From: Phascolomyces articulosus
Taxonomy: Eukaryota; Mucoromycota; Mucoromycetes; Mucorales; Lichtheimiaceae
Reading direction: 5' to 3'
Assembly: GCA_025677815.1 (NCBI GenBank)
Contig: JAIXMP010000031.1
Coordinates: 186,001 to 250,000 of the forward strand
DNA: 64,000 nt
Below are positions 25,277-36,841 of the stretch, one piece after another (position 1 is the first letter of the stretch; each line of letters starts with the position of its first letter). A program made the translations under genes and the position numbers. The notes under the pieces were generated by a model. That model did no database searches, was not told the DNA's origin, and was given only the letters and a program-made list of their open reading frames with translations.

Positions 25277-27365
25277 TCATTCATAAACTATTTTTGATAT
25301 ATATCCCTAATACGTTCTTTTTTTTTATCTCTTTTTTATTAGTCTTTCATTATACCTTTATATATATATATACCTTCCATCAACTCCATTTCATTAACCC
25401 ATCCATATGATGTAATAGTAAACATACCTTTCATATCTTCAATCCTTTCATTTATTGAATACTTTGAATCATTTTTGATTGACATTCTTTTTTTTTATAC
25501 GTATTATGACAATATATCTCAAGTGGCTTCTACAGTATGTTATTTATAAACCGTTCATATTTTTTTCTTATATATAAATAAATATGTTATATGACTCTAT
25601 TTATTATTTGCATAATTACGATAACTTTGGAACATCATCTTGGCAAATGACAGCAATCAATTGGATCATTGATAAACAATCTTAAATTTCCATTAAACTA
25701 AACAACAAACATAAGAAAATATCGTACAAATCATCTTTTTATTTATTATAGCCAAGATCGCCCGTATTTAAATATCTCTTGGTATTATTTCTTGTTTTTG
25801 TCATGTTTATATTATACTAGCTGTCATTTTCATAATTTGAAACATAATTTATGCATCTTGATTCATTGTCTTTATTAGAAATATATAAATATAGAAATAA
25901 TGTAAAAAAAACAACAACAAATACAGACGATACATGCGTTTCAATAGAGTGAAACCTTGATCCTTTTACATAATAATAATAATAATAAATGATTTTCTGC
26001 AATTCATATTAATTTTTGGCAGCAGTTGTCATTGAAATATGCAATCATAATATTAGATAAGTACTTATTATTAGAAAACCATGGAGTAGATGTTATCATA
26101 GTGATAAACATGATGCATAAGCAATGTTGATGATCTTTTTTTATTTAGTCCGTTCCGACCTTTCCACATAATCACTATTTTTGAATAATAGATATAAACA
26201 ACAAAGAAAAAAAAGAAGGTTTGCATTGTGATCTGCACCGAAACCTTGTTTTCTTTTACTCCTTTGAAGCACTTTATCATCAAATGCTTCTTTTGCCTCC
26301 TATTTTATATTTATTACTATGGAGATAATTACAATACTTTCTTTTATCCATTTTTATACCTATATATATATTTATAGATACATTATTTATGCCATAAAAG
26401 AGATATTCTTTAATTCTTAATTACCAATTATGTCTATACTTTATTCTGACGATAGACTTTAAACAACTTGTTATTTTAACATTGTATTTTATTGTGAAAC
26501 ATCGTTAGGTCGTTGTCATGGATGGAACCAGACAACCGAATGTTTCAACGAGACCGCATATATCAAACAATGGAGGGAAAAAATGCTTGGCGCCTAAATG
26601 TTTTTGAGATCATACACATGATACATCATGTTATTCAAAGAATGAGAGATAATGACTTATTGGATGGTGGGCACGCGGTAATATATAGAAGTTTATAATA
26701 ATTTGATAATTAAATAAAAAGAAAGTAAAAAAGGCGTGTTTTTTCATCTATCAAAAAATAAGAATAATAAACAAATAAATGAAAAATGTGGCCTGTTTTT
26801 TTTTCTTTCAAATCAACAGCATAAAAAAAACATTACTGCAAATAATGAAATAATTATCATCATATATAAACAATAAATGCATGTACGGAGAAGAAAAAAG
26901 GAGGTCTCTTCTTTAAGCTACTGTAACTTTATATATAATATATTTTTTCATCCATCAAAAAAGATTATGTGCCAAGATGAAGACTTTTTATCCGAGCCTT
27001 CAACCGGTTTTTTTTTCTTTATGTGTGATTGTGTAAATATGTCGAATTGTGTAATTAGTAAAATAAATAATATTCCAGGAATAAAAAATAAAATTATCTT
27101 TACCAAAATTGGAATATATTCAATCTATGATCTTTTTATAATTCACAAACTTCTCCAAAACTGTCTTGATACCCGTAACAAAGCCAAAACATCTTTGCCA
27201 TAAAGGTTATTTTATGTTTCCGAGGTCAATTTTTTATATAAATACTCAAATGAGTTTCGTCCCCACATTTTTTTCTTCTTCCTCCTAATCTCCACATTTT
27301 TTTTGTTATATCTCGTCATCAGTACTCCTCTTCTAACTACTAAAACAACTTACATTAAAACAAAC
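25277..27365. other. AT-rich gap with one exon-like segment
   Basis: 2.1 kb of low-complexity AT-rich DNA. The exception is 26513-26698 (+), where a frame reads EPDNRMFQRDRIYQTMEG and LNVFEIIHMIHHVIQRMRDN, much more protein-like than its surroundings and preceded by a possible acceptor (TCGTTAG). It could be a displaced 3' exon of the upstream nuclease gene or an unrelated remnant. TATATAAATA at 27235-27244 probably serves the next gene. Confidence 0.45.
27235..27244 (+). promoter_or_regulatory. TATA box before the small low-complexity gene
   Basis: TATATAAATA about 120 bases upstream of the ATG at 27366, with a TTTTTTCTTCTTCCTCC pyrimidine stretch between them. Same layout as the other promoters in the window. 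Confidence 0.55.
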
Positions 27366-27857
27366 ATGGTCCGTGGATCAAGGTTTAAAGAACATTTTGA
27401 TTGTGATGATGTTCATATTTCTCCAACAACTACTACTACTGCCACAACATCCATATCCCAGCAACAACAACAATCCATGACAACGACTAATAATACTCGA
27501 TCCCCTTTACGACGGAAGAATAGTAATCGAACAGGTGTATGTACACTAAAACGAAATCCGCATGTAAAAAAAAGACAATTTTCAAGATCCCCTTCTGTAG
27601 TTCATCCAATGTCAAGATCCCCTTCATTTCAACAAAAGGTCATGTCAAACAGTACAACTGCGACCAATGCCGCCACTGTCGTCTATCGTGCTTCTAATAC
27701 ACCTATTACAGCTACCAACAATAATAATGCCTCTGTTTTTGGAAAAAATGTTTCAACCACCTCGGCAACTTCTCCCCATCGACCCGGTCGAACGAAATTT
27801 CTCGATTGGTGTTTAAAACAAAAAGCAAAACTACTTCATCGTCCTCATCATCGATGA
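27366..27857 (+). CDS. small basic low-complexity protein, unknown function
   Basis: A single-exon frame of 163 residues starting MVRGSRFKEHFDCDDVHISP. It contains Thr, Gln, Asn and Ser runs, repeated SRSPS motifs (KRQFSRSPSVV, MSRSPSFQQK) that look like basophilic kinase sites, and an Arg/Lys/His-rich end (FLDWCLKQKAKLLHRPHHR) that may form an amphipathic helix. A TATA box and CT-rich leader support expression. No domain recognised. It converges with the large regulator gene to its right. Confidence 0.55.
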   Translation: MVRGSRFKEHFDCDDVHISPTTTTTATTSISQQQQQSMTTTNNTRSPLRRKNSNRTGVCTLKRNPHVKKRQFSRSPSVVHPMSRSPSFQQKVMSNSTTATNAATVVYRASNTPITATNNNNASVFGKNVSTTSATSPHRPGRTKFLDWCLKQKAKLLHRPHHR

Positions 27858-28664
27858 CTGATCATTGACTCATTCTTATTCACATAGTCATCCTTTTTAT
27901 ACTCTCTCTCTATATACCCCCCCAACCATCATTATCCTTTATTGGATGGGTGAATGGATATATTCTCTCTCCCTCTCTCTCTCTCCTTTTTTCTTTTTTT
28001 TTTTCATTTGATTCCACAATCATACTTACATGCACTCACTTACGGAAGCAAAGTAAACAACCTTCTTCATCATCCTTCTTGTTGTATATTTTATGCACTA
28101 TCCTTTTTTTTTTATTATCACAACCCCCACCGAAAAAAAACCTCCTTTATATATATATATATATATATATTATGTATAGAGATAAACCTTGTATAGATTT
28201 AGAAAAAAAAACAACCCTGATAAATTCCATATGTACATTAAATATGCAAGAAACATACGATTTCCACCCATAAAAAAAAAGTTTATGTTTGTTGTTGTTG
28301 TCTGATGATGACCAAGAAAAAATAGACTTTATTTTTTTTGGATAATATATCTCAAAAATGATACAAAAGAAGAAGAAAAGAATAGATTGGAACAAAGAAA
28401 AAGAAAAAAAACAATATTTAAGCATAATATAAAAATATATAGAAAAAACAATACAATAGATATTTTCTTTTTTGTTGATTGGTAAAGTGAGATAGTGAAA
28501 AATAACTTGTGAAGAAAGATTCTCTTTTTTTTTTTAGATTACAATTTTTAGGTTGCATACTCAACATTTTTTTTTTTTTTTTGGCGGCCCCATGGATGTC
28601 TTTTGATGAAAAAAAAATAGAGGATATATATATAGAGAAAGAAGAGAGAGAAATAGAAAATCAA
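27858..28664. other. intergenic 3' region between convergent genes
   Basis: 807 bases with CT-rich and T-rich tracts and a (TA)n run at about 28149-28172. Only untranslated or terminator-type sequence for the two convergent genes is expected. No gene seen. Confidence 0.5.
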
Positions 28665-31600
28665 CTACATGTTTTGGTTTAATAGCTGCATCATAGATTC
28701 TGCGGGTGAATCCATGGGAGAATTAGGCTCCATTGGGAATGTAGTAGTATCCACTAACATTGCTTGTTGTTGCTGTTGTTGTTGGTATATAAATCCACCT
28801 CCATTATCCACACCTGCCATCATCATTTGTTCTTGTTGATCTGGTTGAGCAGGAAGCATTTGTTGTTGCTGCTGTTGTTGAGCTTGTGGTTGTTGATATG
28901 AATCAATGTATATGGTTCGTTGTTGTTGTTGTTGGGGTAATAATTGTTGTTGTAAATATGGTTGCTGTGGCTGTTGCTGCTGCAATAGCTGTTGTTGTTG
29001 AGGATATGGTAATTGTCCCTGATAGGCATCTCCAGAGATGGTATGACGACGTTGGCTTGCTGACACACGTTGAGCATAAGGTGTCGATGTAGTTCGCGTT
29101 GGCATTTCTCCAAATTGTTGTTGTTGTTGCTGAGCAGCAGCAGCTGCTGCAACGGAACTACTCCGCAAGGCTTGTTTATAAAAAGGGCTTGGTTTATTAG
29201 CTGTCATGGCATACATATCAGAAGCAGCAGAGGAGGATGAATAAAAGCTTGTAGCAGTAGGAGAGGGAGGTTGTGAGTAACTCATGGGAGAAATAGGGGA
29301 TTGCGGCTGTTGTTGTTGTATAGATACTGCTACTGCTGCAGCAGATGGTTGTGATTGCGGTTGTGGTTGTTGATGTTGTAATGATGGTTGGATTTGCTGT
29401 GATTGTTGTTGTTGCTGCTGCTGCTGTGATATCGGTGTTGCATTATATCCAAGAATAGGCATAGATAATCGATGTTGAGATACCATGGAACGTAACATTC
29501 GATCTGAATTCCTCGTATTGGTTGATGAATGATTACCTCCACCCGTATTACCTCCACTTGTACCAGCTCTTGATCGACGTTTACTACTGCCCGTACTGGA
29601 CCCTCCTACACTCCCCACAGATCCTCCTCCTCCCAAATTTTGAAGTGATTGAAGACTTGTTCTCCGTGATTTGGAGCGCATCATATCATTATTTGGAGTT
29701 CCTACCAAGATTGGTGATGATCGTGATGCGGAAGGATTTAATGAAGTAAGACTTCCCAAGGATGATACAGACGTTGCTGATGATGCGGTGGTCCATTGTT
29801 GCTGTTGCTGTGGATGATGTTGATGGTTATGATGAGAATGTTGTTTTTGAATACATTGTGAGTGTGGATGTTTTCCCATCGTTTGATCAGGAACCCAATT
29901 CATATCCACTTCAGCAGCAGGTGTACTTTCTAACAATCGATTCATCACATCGAGTGATTTCCTACATGCTTCTTGATGCCCTTGAATACCCGCAAGACAT
30001 TTATGAACAGTAATCGCCGCTGAAAGACAATGAATGGTATGTTGGATACCACGGATAGGGTAGTAAATGATTTCAATCCCACCCATATTTAATAATGTTT
30101 CTGCAATATGAGTAATGGCAGAGGCTGAATCCGTACATCGTTCAGCAGAGACACTGGATTCATAATCTAATGCATACGGTCGATGTAATAAAATGGTACT
30201 TAGATGGAGGAGCATGTACTGGAAAGAGGAGGCATAAGAACCCATGAATGAATGCGATGTACTTGGTTTGAGAACACTGGTCATACTTGTACTCATGTCA
30301 TCCAATTTTTGTTGAAGTGATCGAAATGTATGAGATGAGGAAGATGAAAATTCATCATGCGTTCTTTTTGTTGTCGTTGTCGATGATCGACGCGATCCAT
30401 TGTTCGTATTGTTATTATGATGTCCCATATACCGTTGTCGTGCAAAATGTAATATACTGCCATGTAAATGAACCAGTTTAGCCATCCAATGGAAATGTAA
30501 TAATACTTCTTGTTCTTCTGTATGCACTTCATCCTCTAATAAAGTAGGATAATCCGTTGTACATTCGATATCCTTGAAATGTGGCTCAGTTCCAAGCTCA
30601 GTGCTTTTTGGTATTAAAATATAACATTTTTTTTTGTTGGGGTTATTTATTTTTATCATGGATATATAAACATACGCACATAGATAGATAGAATTAAAAA
30701 GAAACATGGTAATACATACCTCATAAGTACATCATATGCATAGACTGCCCAAAAAGTACGCCTTCGTTGTTCTTCCATAATCAATTCTACATGAAAATTG
30801 GAAGGAATTGCTTTTGCAATACCAAGATCCTTTGCCATACGTACAATGATCTGAAAATATTGTCGTGTACGCCAAAAGAAACCAGGTCGACGTACATGTT
30901 CTTGATATTTGACTAATAATAACAAGGCTTGAATCGTTGATAATCTTGGAATATCGGTATAGATATCAATTAAACTAAAGGCCGCTTGATAATAACGCCA
31001 ACCAATTGGGTGACCATCATTACTTAATTCTCGTGTTGGTGTATGCCATCGTGCAGAGACAGCATAAATTGCATTTAATAGTAAAGTACAAGGAGCTGTT
31101 TGCAATTGATGGAAAAAGGTAGCTTTGTGCAAAATTGGAAGATATGGATGGATATGCATAAAATATAATTGAATCAAATCATGTTGTATGCTTGTGGAAG
31201 CCACAGTTTGAGGATGAAGTTTGGGTTGAGGTGAATCCGCAATGATATTATTTTCACCCATGGTGGTAATGGCCATGGGAGATTGTGGTAAAGGAGGTAA
31301 TGGTTTGTTGTTGTTATTGTTGATAAATGGAGACGTCGTGGATGAGGATGATGGTGGAATGGTATTATTATTAGCAGTATTAGTATTAGTTGCAATTAAA
31401 TCATCTTGATAAATATTGGGTATTCGATCCATTCGTGTAATACAATCATTGGCATAGTATGCTTGACCTGTGGATCCAATGCCCATAGGTTCCATATGTG
31501 GTGTAAGTGATGTAGGTGTTGGCACTGATCCAGTAGTGACAAACGATGAAGATGAAGAAGCTGATGGTGTAGGATCCGCTATAATAAAAAAAATGAATTA

Positions 31601-32033
31601 CTCGTTGCATCAGAACGCGTTTATACGTTACATATTGGCCTACACAAATGTAACAGAAATGACTTACTAGACATGAATTCTCCAGAAGACTTGTGAATAA
31701 TGGATTTTTCAAATGAGGGAGGACCATAAGCTGGTGTTTCTATTAACAAGGCTCTAATGATATGTTCCAAATTCCGTAACCTTGGTTCCAACGTTTCAAC
31801 ATATTGTTTTGGAGGACCTCTTTTGGGAGTGACTTTAACAAATACACATTCCGTTCGAGATTTTTGACAACGTAAACAAGGTTGTGCGCCATCACAGCGG
31901 ACCTAAACAATCATAATAATTCATTATCATGATAATTATAATAATCCATGTTATACAATAAGTATATAGAATACCCTATTTTTTCCCGCGCACACATACA
32001 CATACACACACACACATTACAATTCTTTTCTCC

Positions 32034-32073
<40 letters not shown>

Positions 32074-32297
32074 GAAAAAATAGCTGAGTTGTCAAAGATC
32101 CAGTCTCAGTGAAACTTGACGAGTCGCTGTAGAGAAAATACAAACAATATATATGCAGCTTTTTATTATTATGTTACCTTTCTTTTACGACATTCGTCAC
32201 AGGCACGACTAATTTTATTTCTTTTCGGTCCACTTGATTGTTGAATAGGTTGAGATGATTCACCCGAATCTGTAATGCCTAACGTTGATTCCTCCAT
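28665..32297 (-). CDS. Zn2Cys6 transcription factor with fungal-specific TF domain
   Basis: Exons 32297-32178, 31902-31668, 31578-30720 and 30603-28665; 1050 residues. Residues 33-59 form a complete binuclear zinc cluster (C33, C36, C43, C49, C52, C59; CDECRKRKVRC ... CLRCQKSRTEC) with a basic linker and a heptad-like stretch (RLRNLEHIIRALL) for dimerisation. An intron splits the cluster between R-K and V-R-C. The middle holds the fungal-specific TF domain (LIQLYFMHIHPYLPILHKAT ... WRYYQAAFSLIDIY ... RRRTFWAVYAYDVLM), common in xylanolytic-activator and other nutrient regulators. The C-terminal 400 residues are Gln/Ser/Pro-rich with many poly-Q runs, likely an activation region. Targets cannot be inferred. 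Introns include a (TA)n/(CA)n-rich one at 31903-32177. Confidence 0.9.
31992..32069. repeat. (CA)n and (TA)n microsatellites inside an intron
   Basis: A CACACATACACA-type run at about 31990-32018, then about 15 TA units at 32036-32068, both inside the first intron of the Zn2Cys6 gene. Read directly. Confidence 0.85.
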
Positions 32298-33299
32298 GGT
32301 TGCATACCGAATCTCGTATTATTTATTATTATTATTACAGACGCAGGTTGTAGTTGTTATTATTATTTTTATATCGATATTATGGCTGTATATAAGAATG
32401 TTCCAAAAAAAAAGTTACAACATATACAATGTTTTAAACCAAAATACCCGTCCCCCTTTTTTTTAATTCCAAATGGGTATTTCTTCTTCTTGTTGTAAAA
32501 GTTTCAAACTGAAAATAAATATAAAAAAAAGAGTGGGGGAAGGGAAAATAGAAAAAAAAAAATAAACCTTACAAAAAGAGTTTTTTGAGTAAAAATAATA
32601 ACCTTAGCCTAAAAAGTCGCGCTCTGTGTTCCAACCCATTAAAGCTGAGTTGATCAATGGCCCTTTATTACTCTTGTTACTACTACCTTATAAATGTGAA
32701 GGATAGTATCCTTTTTCTTTCTATAGAAAATCACTGATCATTGAATCCCAAATCCAAAGTTAAATCCTTGATTATTACAATAGTATTAGAGACTATTATT
32801 CATTTATTTGTAACAATAGTGTATGGGAATTATGAGTGGGCTAATACATAAATGATCTTCTTTTTAAAGTTCTCTGCTCTCCTGTTGTGTTTGAAGAGAA
32901 CGTTTTTTATCTTACTTTATGACTTGTAAATAATACACTAGATTCATTGAAACGTATTAATAACAAAAGGATAGATGAATAAATTATATATTAAAACATT
33001 GATAATAATGATCCTAGATTCTGTTTTATTTTTTGAAAAATGGCAACTAAAACAAAAAGAAAAAAAAGGCCACACAAAACACTTCAAGACATAAACATGT
33101 GAAATAATTGCCTATTTTTATTTGTTATTTTTTTGCATAGTATTCTATTTTGACGATGCCAGAGAAGATTTGATTATAATAATAATAATAAGAAGATCCA
33201 TCATCAATCATATTTAAATTTTACCCCATCCATCATTTCCTTTTACAATCTTTTAAAAATAAAGATCTACTTCAGGAATTTAATCACTGATTAGAATAA
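32298..33299. other. divergent intergenic region
   Basis: 1.0 kb upstream of both the Zn2Cys6 gene (minus) and the candidate three-exon gene (plus). AT-rich with T/A homopolymers. No clear TATA box on either strand and no coding signal. Confidence 0.45.
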
Positions 33300-33736
33300 A
33301 TGTTGTTGCTTTTCTTCAATTCAATTGATGACAGTATTATCAATTCAAAAACCCGTTCTATAAGAAGAAAAGCAACCCATTCATCATCAGCGCCGTCCAG
33401 AAAACCAAATAGGTGGTTTTCGCAGTAAGTTACCCGGTCTATATATTACAAATATCATGTCGTACCAATTCTCACTATGTGGTTTTTTCTTTTTATAAAC
33501 TTTGTTTTTTAAAATAGCTTCCTTCCGAACGATTTATTACATCACCCTATAAAATATCACCAACAAATAATCAATCTTAATTTTCATCCGTACGTAGTAA
33601 TCGACCTTTCATGATGACACTTGTGTCCTAGTAGCAAAAAAAAAAAAAAAGGTTGTTTATTGGTGCTACCGAAGAAGAACAACAACAACGTATTTTGGCT
33701 ACACAATTGCCAAAATATAAATGCAAATTCCAGTAA
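33300..33736 (+). CDS. candidate three-exon small protein, 93 residues
   Basis: Each exon is short. Proposed exons are 33300-33424 (starts MLLLFFNSIDDSIINSKTRS), 33518-33589 and 33652-33736. Donors are GTAAGT and GTACGT, acceptors AAATAG and a poly-A run ending AAG, and the phases (2 then 2) join without a stop. The product includes APSRKPNRWFS, LPNDLLHHPI and a very protein-like end, GATEEEQQQRILATQLPKYK, then CKFQ and TAA. There is a faint resemblance of RKPNRWFS...LPNDLLHHPI to the segment before the catalytic part of diphthamide synthase Dph1, but I do not assert it. It could be a truncated copy of a larger gene. Function unknown. Confidence 0.42.
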
Positions 33737-34748
33737 CTCTAACATAAATAACTTTCTTTTTGGCGTTTTCTTCTTTTCCCAATAAATAAACAAATGGTGA
33801 TTGATAACGTACATATACAATTGCTTATCTTTTTATTTTTTTTTCTTCCTGATGATGATAATAGTGTCACACTAATAATTATTTATTAGGGAGTTTGAAT
33901 GAGAAAGATCAGCGTTGATTTGATAGTAACCTGTTCAAAAAACTACATTTGAAATTTTTAGTGACAAAAAAGAAAGGGCCACCACACTTAAAACACATTG
34001 TCGTACAAAGGAGAAAGGGATGAGAAAAAAAAAATAATAACAGCTTGTCATACAGTTCGTTCGGATCGCCTAAAATGATAGCAATTTCATGCAATTCGCT
34101 CTTACACCATGATGTTAGAGTAGTACATAATCATCATAACAACTTTGGAACAACAACCCATTATTTCTTCTTTATGGGAAAAGTTAAGTATTTCATATGG
34201 GGGGATATTTCTATTCATTTTTCTTATTTAACAATGGAAAAAAGGTCTTATTCAAACATGGTAATAATATAGTAATAGTCACATAACTAATAGTAGCATA
34301 AGGGATGAGAAGCTGTTTTTGATTTTTGATCAAGAAAATTGACATAGAAAATAGAAATTGAAGCACAGCTGTGTTCAAAGAAGTGCAAAACGTCAAACTT
34401 TTTTTTTCGGTCATGTTTGGTAAAATCATTCATGATTACCTTGTTGTGTAAGTTCCACCAGAATACAATTAATAATGAAACGTATCACTCTAAACACAGT
34501 AAAAATACATCATTAGCAATCTTGTATTACAACTACTGTTGTTTTCTTAAAAAAACAGTTATAACAAAAAGTCCTATGTTGAAGTAAGAGTTGCATTATA
34601 TCAATAAAGTAAATGTAAAAGCATCAAATTCATCAGGTTATTATATATATGTGTGTATGTTCATCATTATGAGTCGATGAATTACTTTTTTTTCCATAAG
34701 GTACCATCGAAATTGTTTGTAACAACTAAATAATTTTTTCCTTTGTAG
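33737..34748. other. AT-rich spacer
   Basis: About 1 kb with no supported gene. Short frames on both strands look random. The last bases (TTTTTTCCTTTGTAG) form a good splice acceptor leading into the decayed exon that follows. Confidence 0.4.
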
Positions 34749-35060
34749 ATAACCTGGGTTCAATGATAGCTGCTAACCCTTTCTCTGCATATATTGTCCC
34801 AAAATTAATAAGAGTTGTGACCGATGAGGTCCGTTTGATCAACAAACAGGGGGAAAGTTAGGACCAGCAACTAATGTTTATTCTAGCCATCCATGTGCAA
34901 CAAACACTTGCATTGCTAAGTGACAGAGGAGATTAACTTCTCATTGGTATACTGATAGGCCCTAGCTTCATGTCAGCATAAATGGAAGCACCCACAATAA
35001 CCTTTACTACCTGTTATTATTCTCTAATAAATATTTGTAAAGTTTTTCTGGTTCATGCTT
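34749..35060 (+). pseudogene. decayed exon of a conserved protein, three nonsense codons
   Basis: After a clean acceptor at 34748 one frame reads NLGSMIAANPFSAYIVPKLI, RVVTDEVRLINKQGES, stop, DQQLMFILAIHVQQTLALLS, DRGD, stop, LLIGILIGPSFMSA, stop, MEAPTITFTTCYYSL. The stops are TAG at 34859, TAA at 34934 and TAA at 34979, all in the same frame, with no indel required. Base composition is clearly richer in GC than the flanks. This looks like one exon of a formerly longer protein (helical, hydrophobic middle) whose other exons are gone or unrecognisable. I recall similar sequences from Mucoralean hypothetical proteins but cannot name the family. Confidence 0.55.
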
Positions 35061-36841
35061 CATTTTAATAAGATGCATATGGAATTAGCCAATTTCCTTC
35101 ATTGGCTATCTTTTTTAATAAATACCTCTACTCGATACTTCATTAATTGTAATCAAGATAACGATGAAAAAAAAGAGGTCTGTGGGAATAACATAGCATT
35201 ATACGCAACGTGACTTATTTGTTTATAAATGGATATGGAGTTGTGGCTGTATATGTGGCTGTGAGTATATTATTATAGAGATCAGAAAGAATCACAGATA
35301 TCATTAAATGAAGTAAGCCTCATTTGTTAGTTTTTGTATAGAAAATCGCTTCTCCTAGATAGTTTCATTATTACAAAGGAATAATTTGTTTTCTTAATGG
35401 AGAAATATTTGTTTAAAGAAAATGTCAATTATAAAAACCAGTTTTGAAACCATAAAGGACCTTTGTTCTTAGGAAGTAAATAATGACACAACAATAATAA
35501 ATCATATCGCTTTCCAAATGTAAACAAAAATATGTAATGGTATCTTACTATTACTCGGATAACTTACCATTGTGTGTCACACTTCTTATCGTGATTGTTT
35601 TGTTGATTAAAACTTTCTGTTATATACAAGCAAAAAAGAGAAGCAGTCAGTATAATAGAATCCTTTTAGGAGAATCATTCCAGGTATATTTACCGCATTT
35701 AATATTTAATATACTTTTTCTTAACATTTTCATTGACGATGATTTGCGCAACAATGTTAAGAATAATTACTACATGTAAAAAATATCCATAATATTGATC
35801 TATAGTGTGCTACAACAATTGGTTTAGAGAATTGTTACAATATCTGTTTTTTTTATAATATAAAATCTGATGACAAATATCATATATGATATGAGTAAAA
35901 AAACGTCATGGTAGTGAGTAGATGGTTTATAATTGTCATTTAGATAGCGGGTATTTTTTAATAAAGACCTATATATAACCATAATTCATGTGTAAACATT
36001 GTGAAAGTATTAATAATGCTCTTTGGGTTTTCGTCTTCTTATATATACTCCAATTCCCAACTTTATGAAGAACAGAGTGCATGAAGAGTATATTATACTT
36101 AATTTTTATATATAGCTAGTAGCAGGAAATGGAAGGAGCTATTACAATTAATTTTTCCATGTAACTAGTAATTAAATGAGGGTGTACTCAATAGCTAGCA
36201 TTTTAAAGATATTTTAACTATTAGGTACATGGATTAATATTTTTGTACATCTTATATAATCATATATTACTCTTGAGAAGAATTACCATATAAGGATAAT
36301 TCCGCTAGCGTGCACACTACTTACTACTATTAGCGAATGGGAAAAGCTGTCAATTTTCTATTTTACTACGTACCAAAATATATCAAGTATTCTTGAAAAA
36401 AAAACCGACACTCGTTTGAAAATTTTGAATCATTTGAATGAGAATCTCATCAAATAAACTGCGACAGGATAAGAACATCGAAATGGGAAACAGTAAAACG
36501 ATTAAGAATTTAAAATATTTTAAGTCAATTATGCAGTGTCCTTTGGTTAATAGCCGTTGTACAACAAGCTGTGTCCAGATTTTGTGATATTATTCGATCC
36601 AAGTAAAAAAAAAAAAAGACTAGCAAGAAAAAGTTGATAGATCTCATCATTCGGAGCGATTAATAATCATTACGTATGTGCTTTTTTTGATGTACAAGAT
36701 ATTTATTTACTAAATTCAATATAATATTTACTACTATTATTTAACAGGCAAAGTAGATGGAAAGGAAAAGAATATAGAGAAAAAAAATGGGGGATATATT
36801 GAAATACTACTATACTACACAATGATATGATATATTATTAT
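35061..36841. other. AT-rich gap
   Basis: 1.8 kb, very AT-rich. A short frame at 35537-35779 begins with a single hydrophobic helix (LPLCVTLLIVIVLLIKTFCY) and then a basic stretch; it has no family signal and may be chance. Nothing else is supported. Confidence 0.4.

Noticed and set aside
28149..28172. Possible origin or centromere signal in the (TA)n-rich tract, as also at 32036-32068.
   Set aside because: Simple microsatellites occur throughout this AT-rich genome; nothing else supports an origin.
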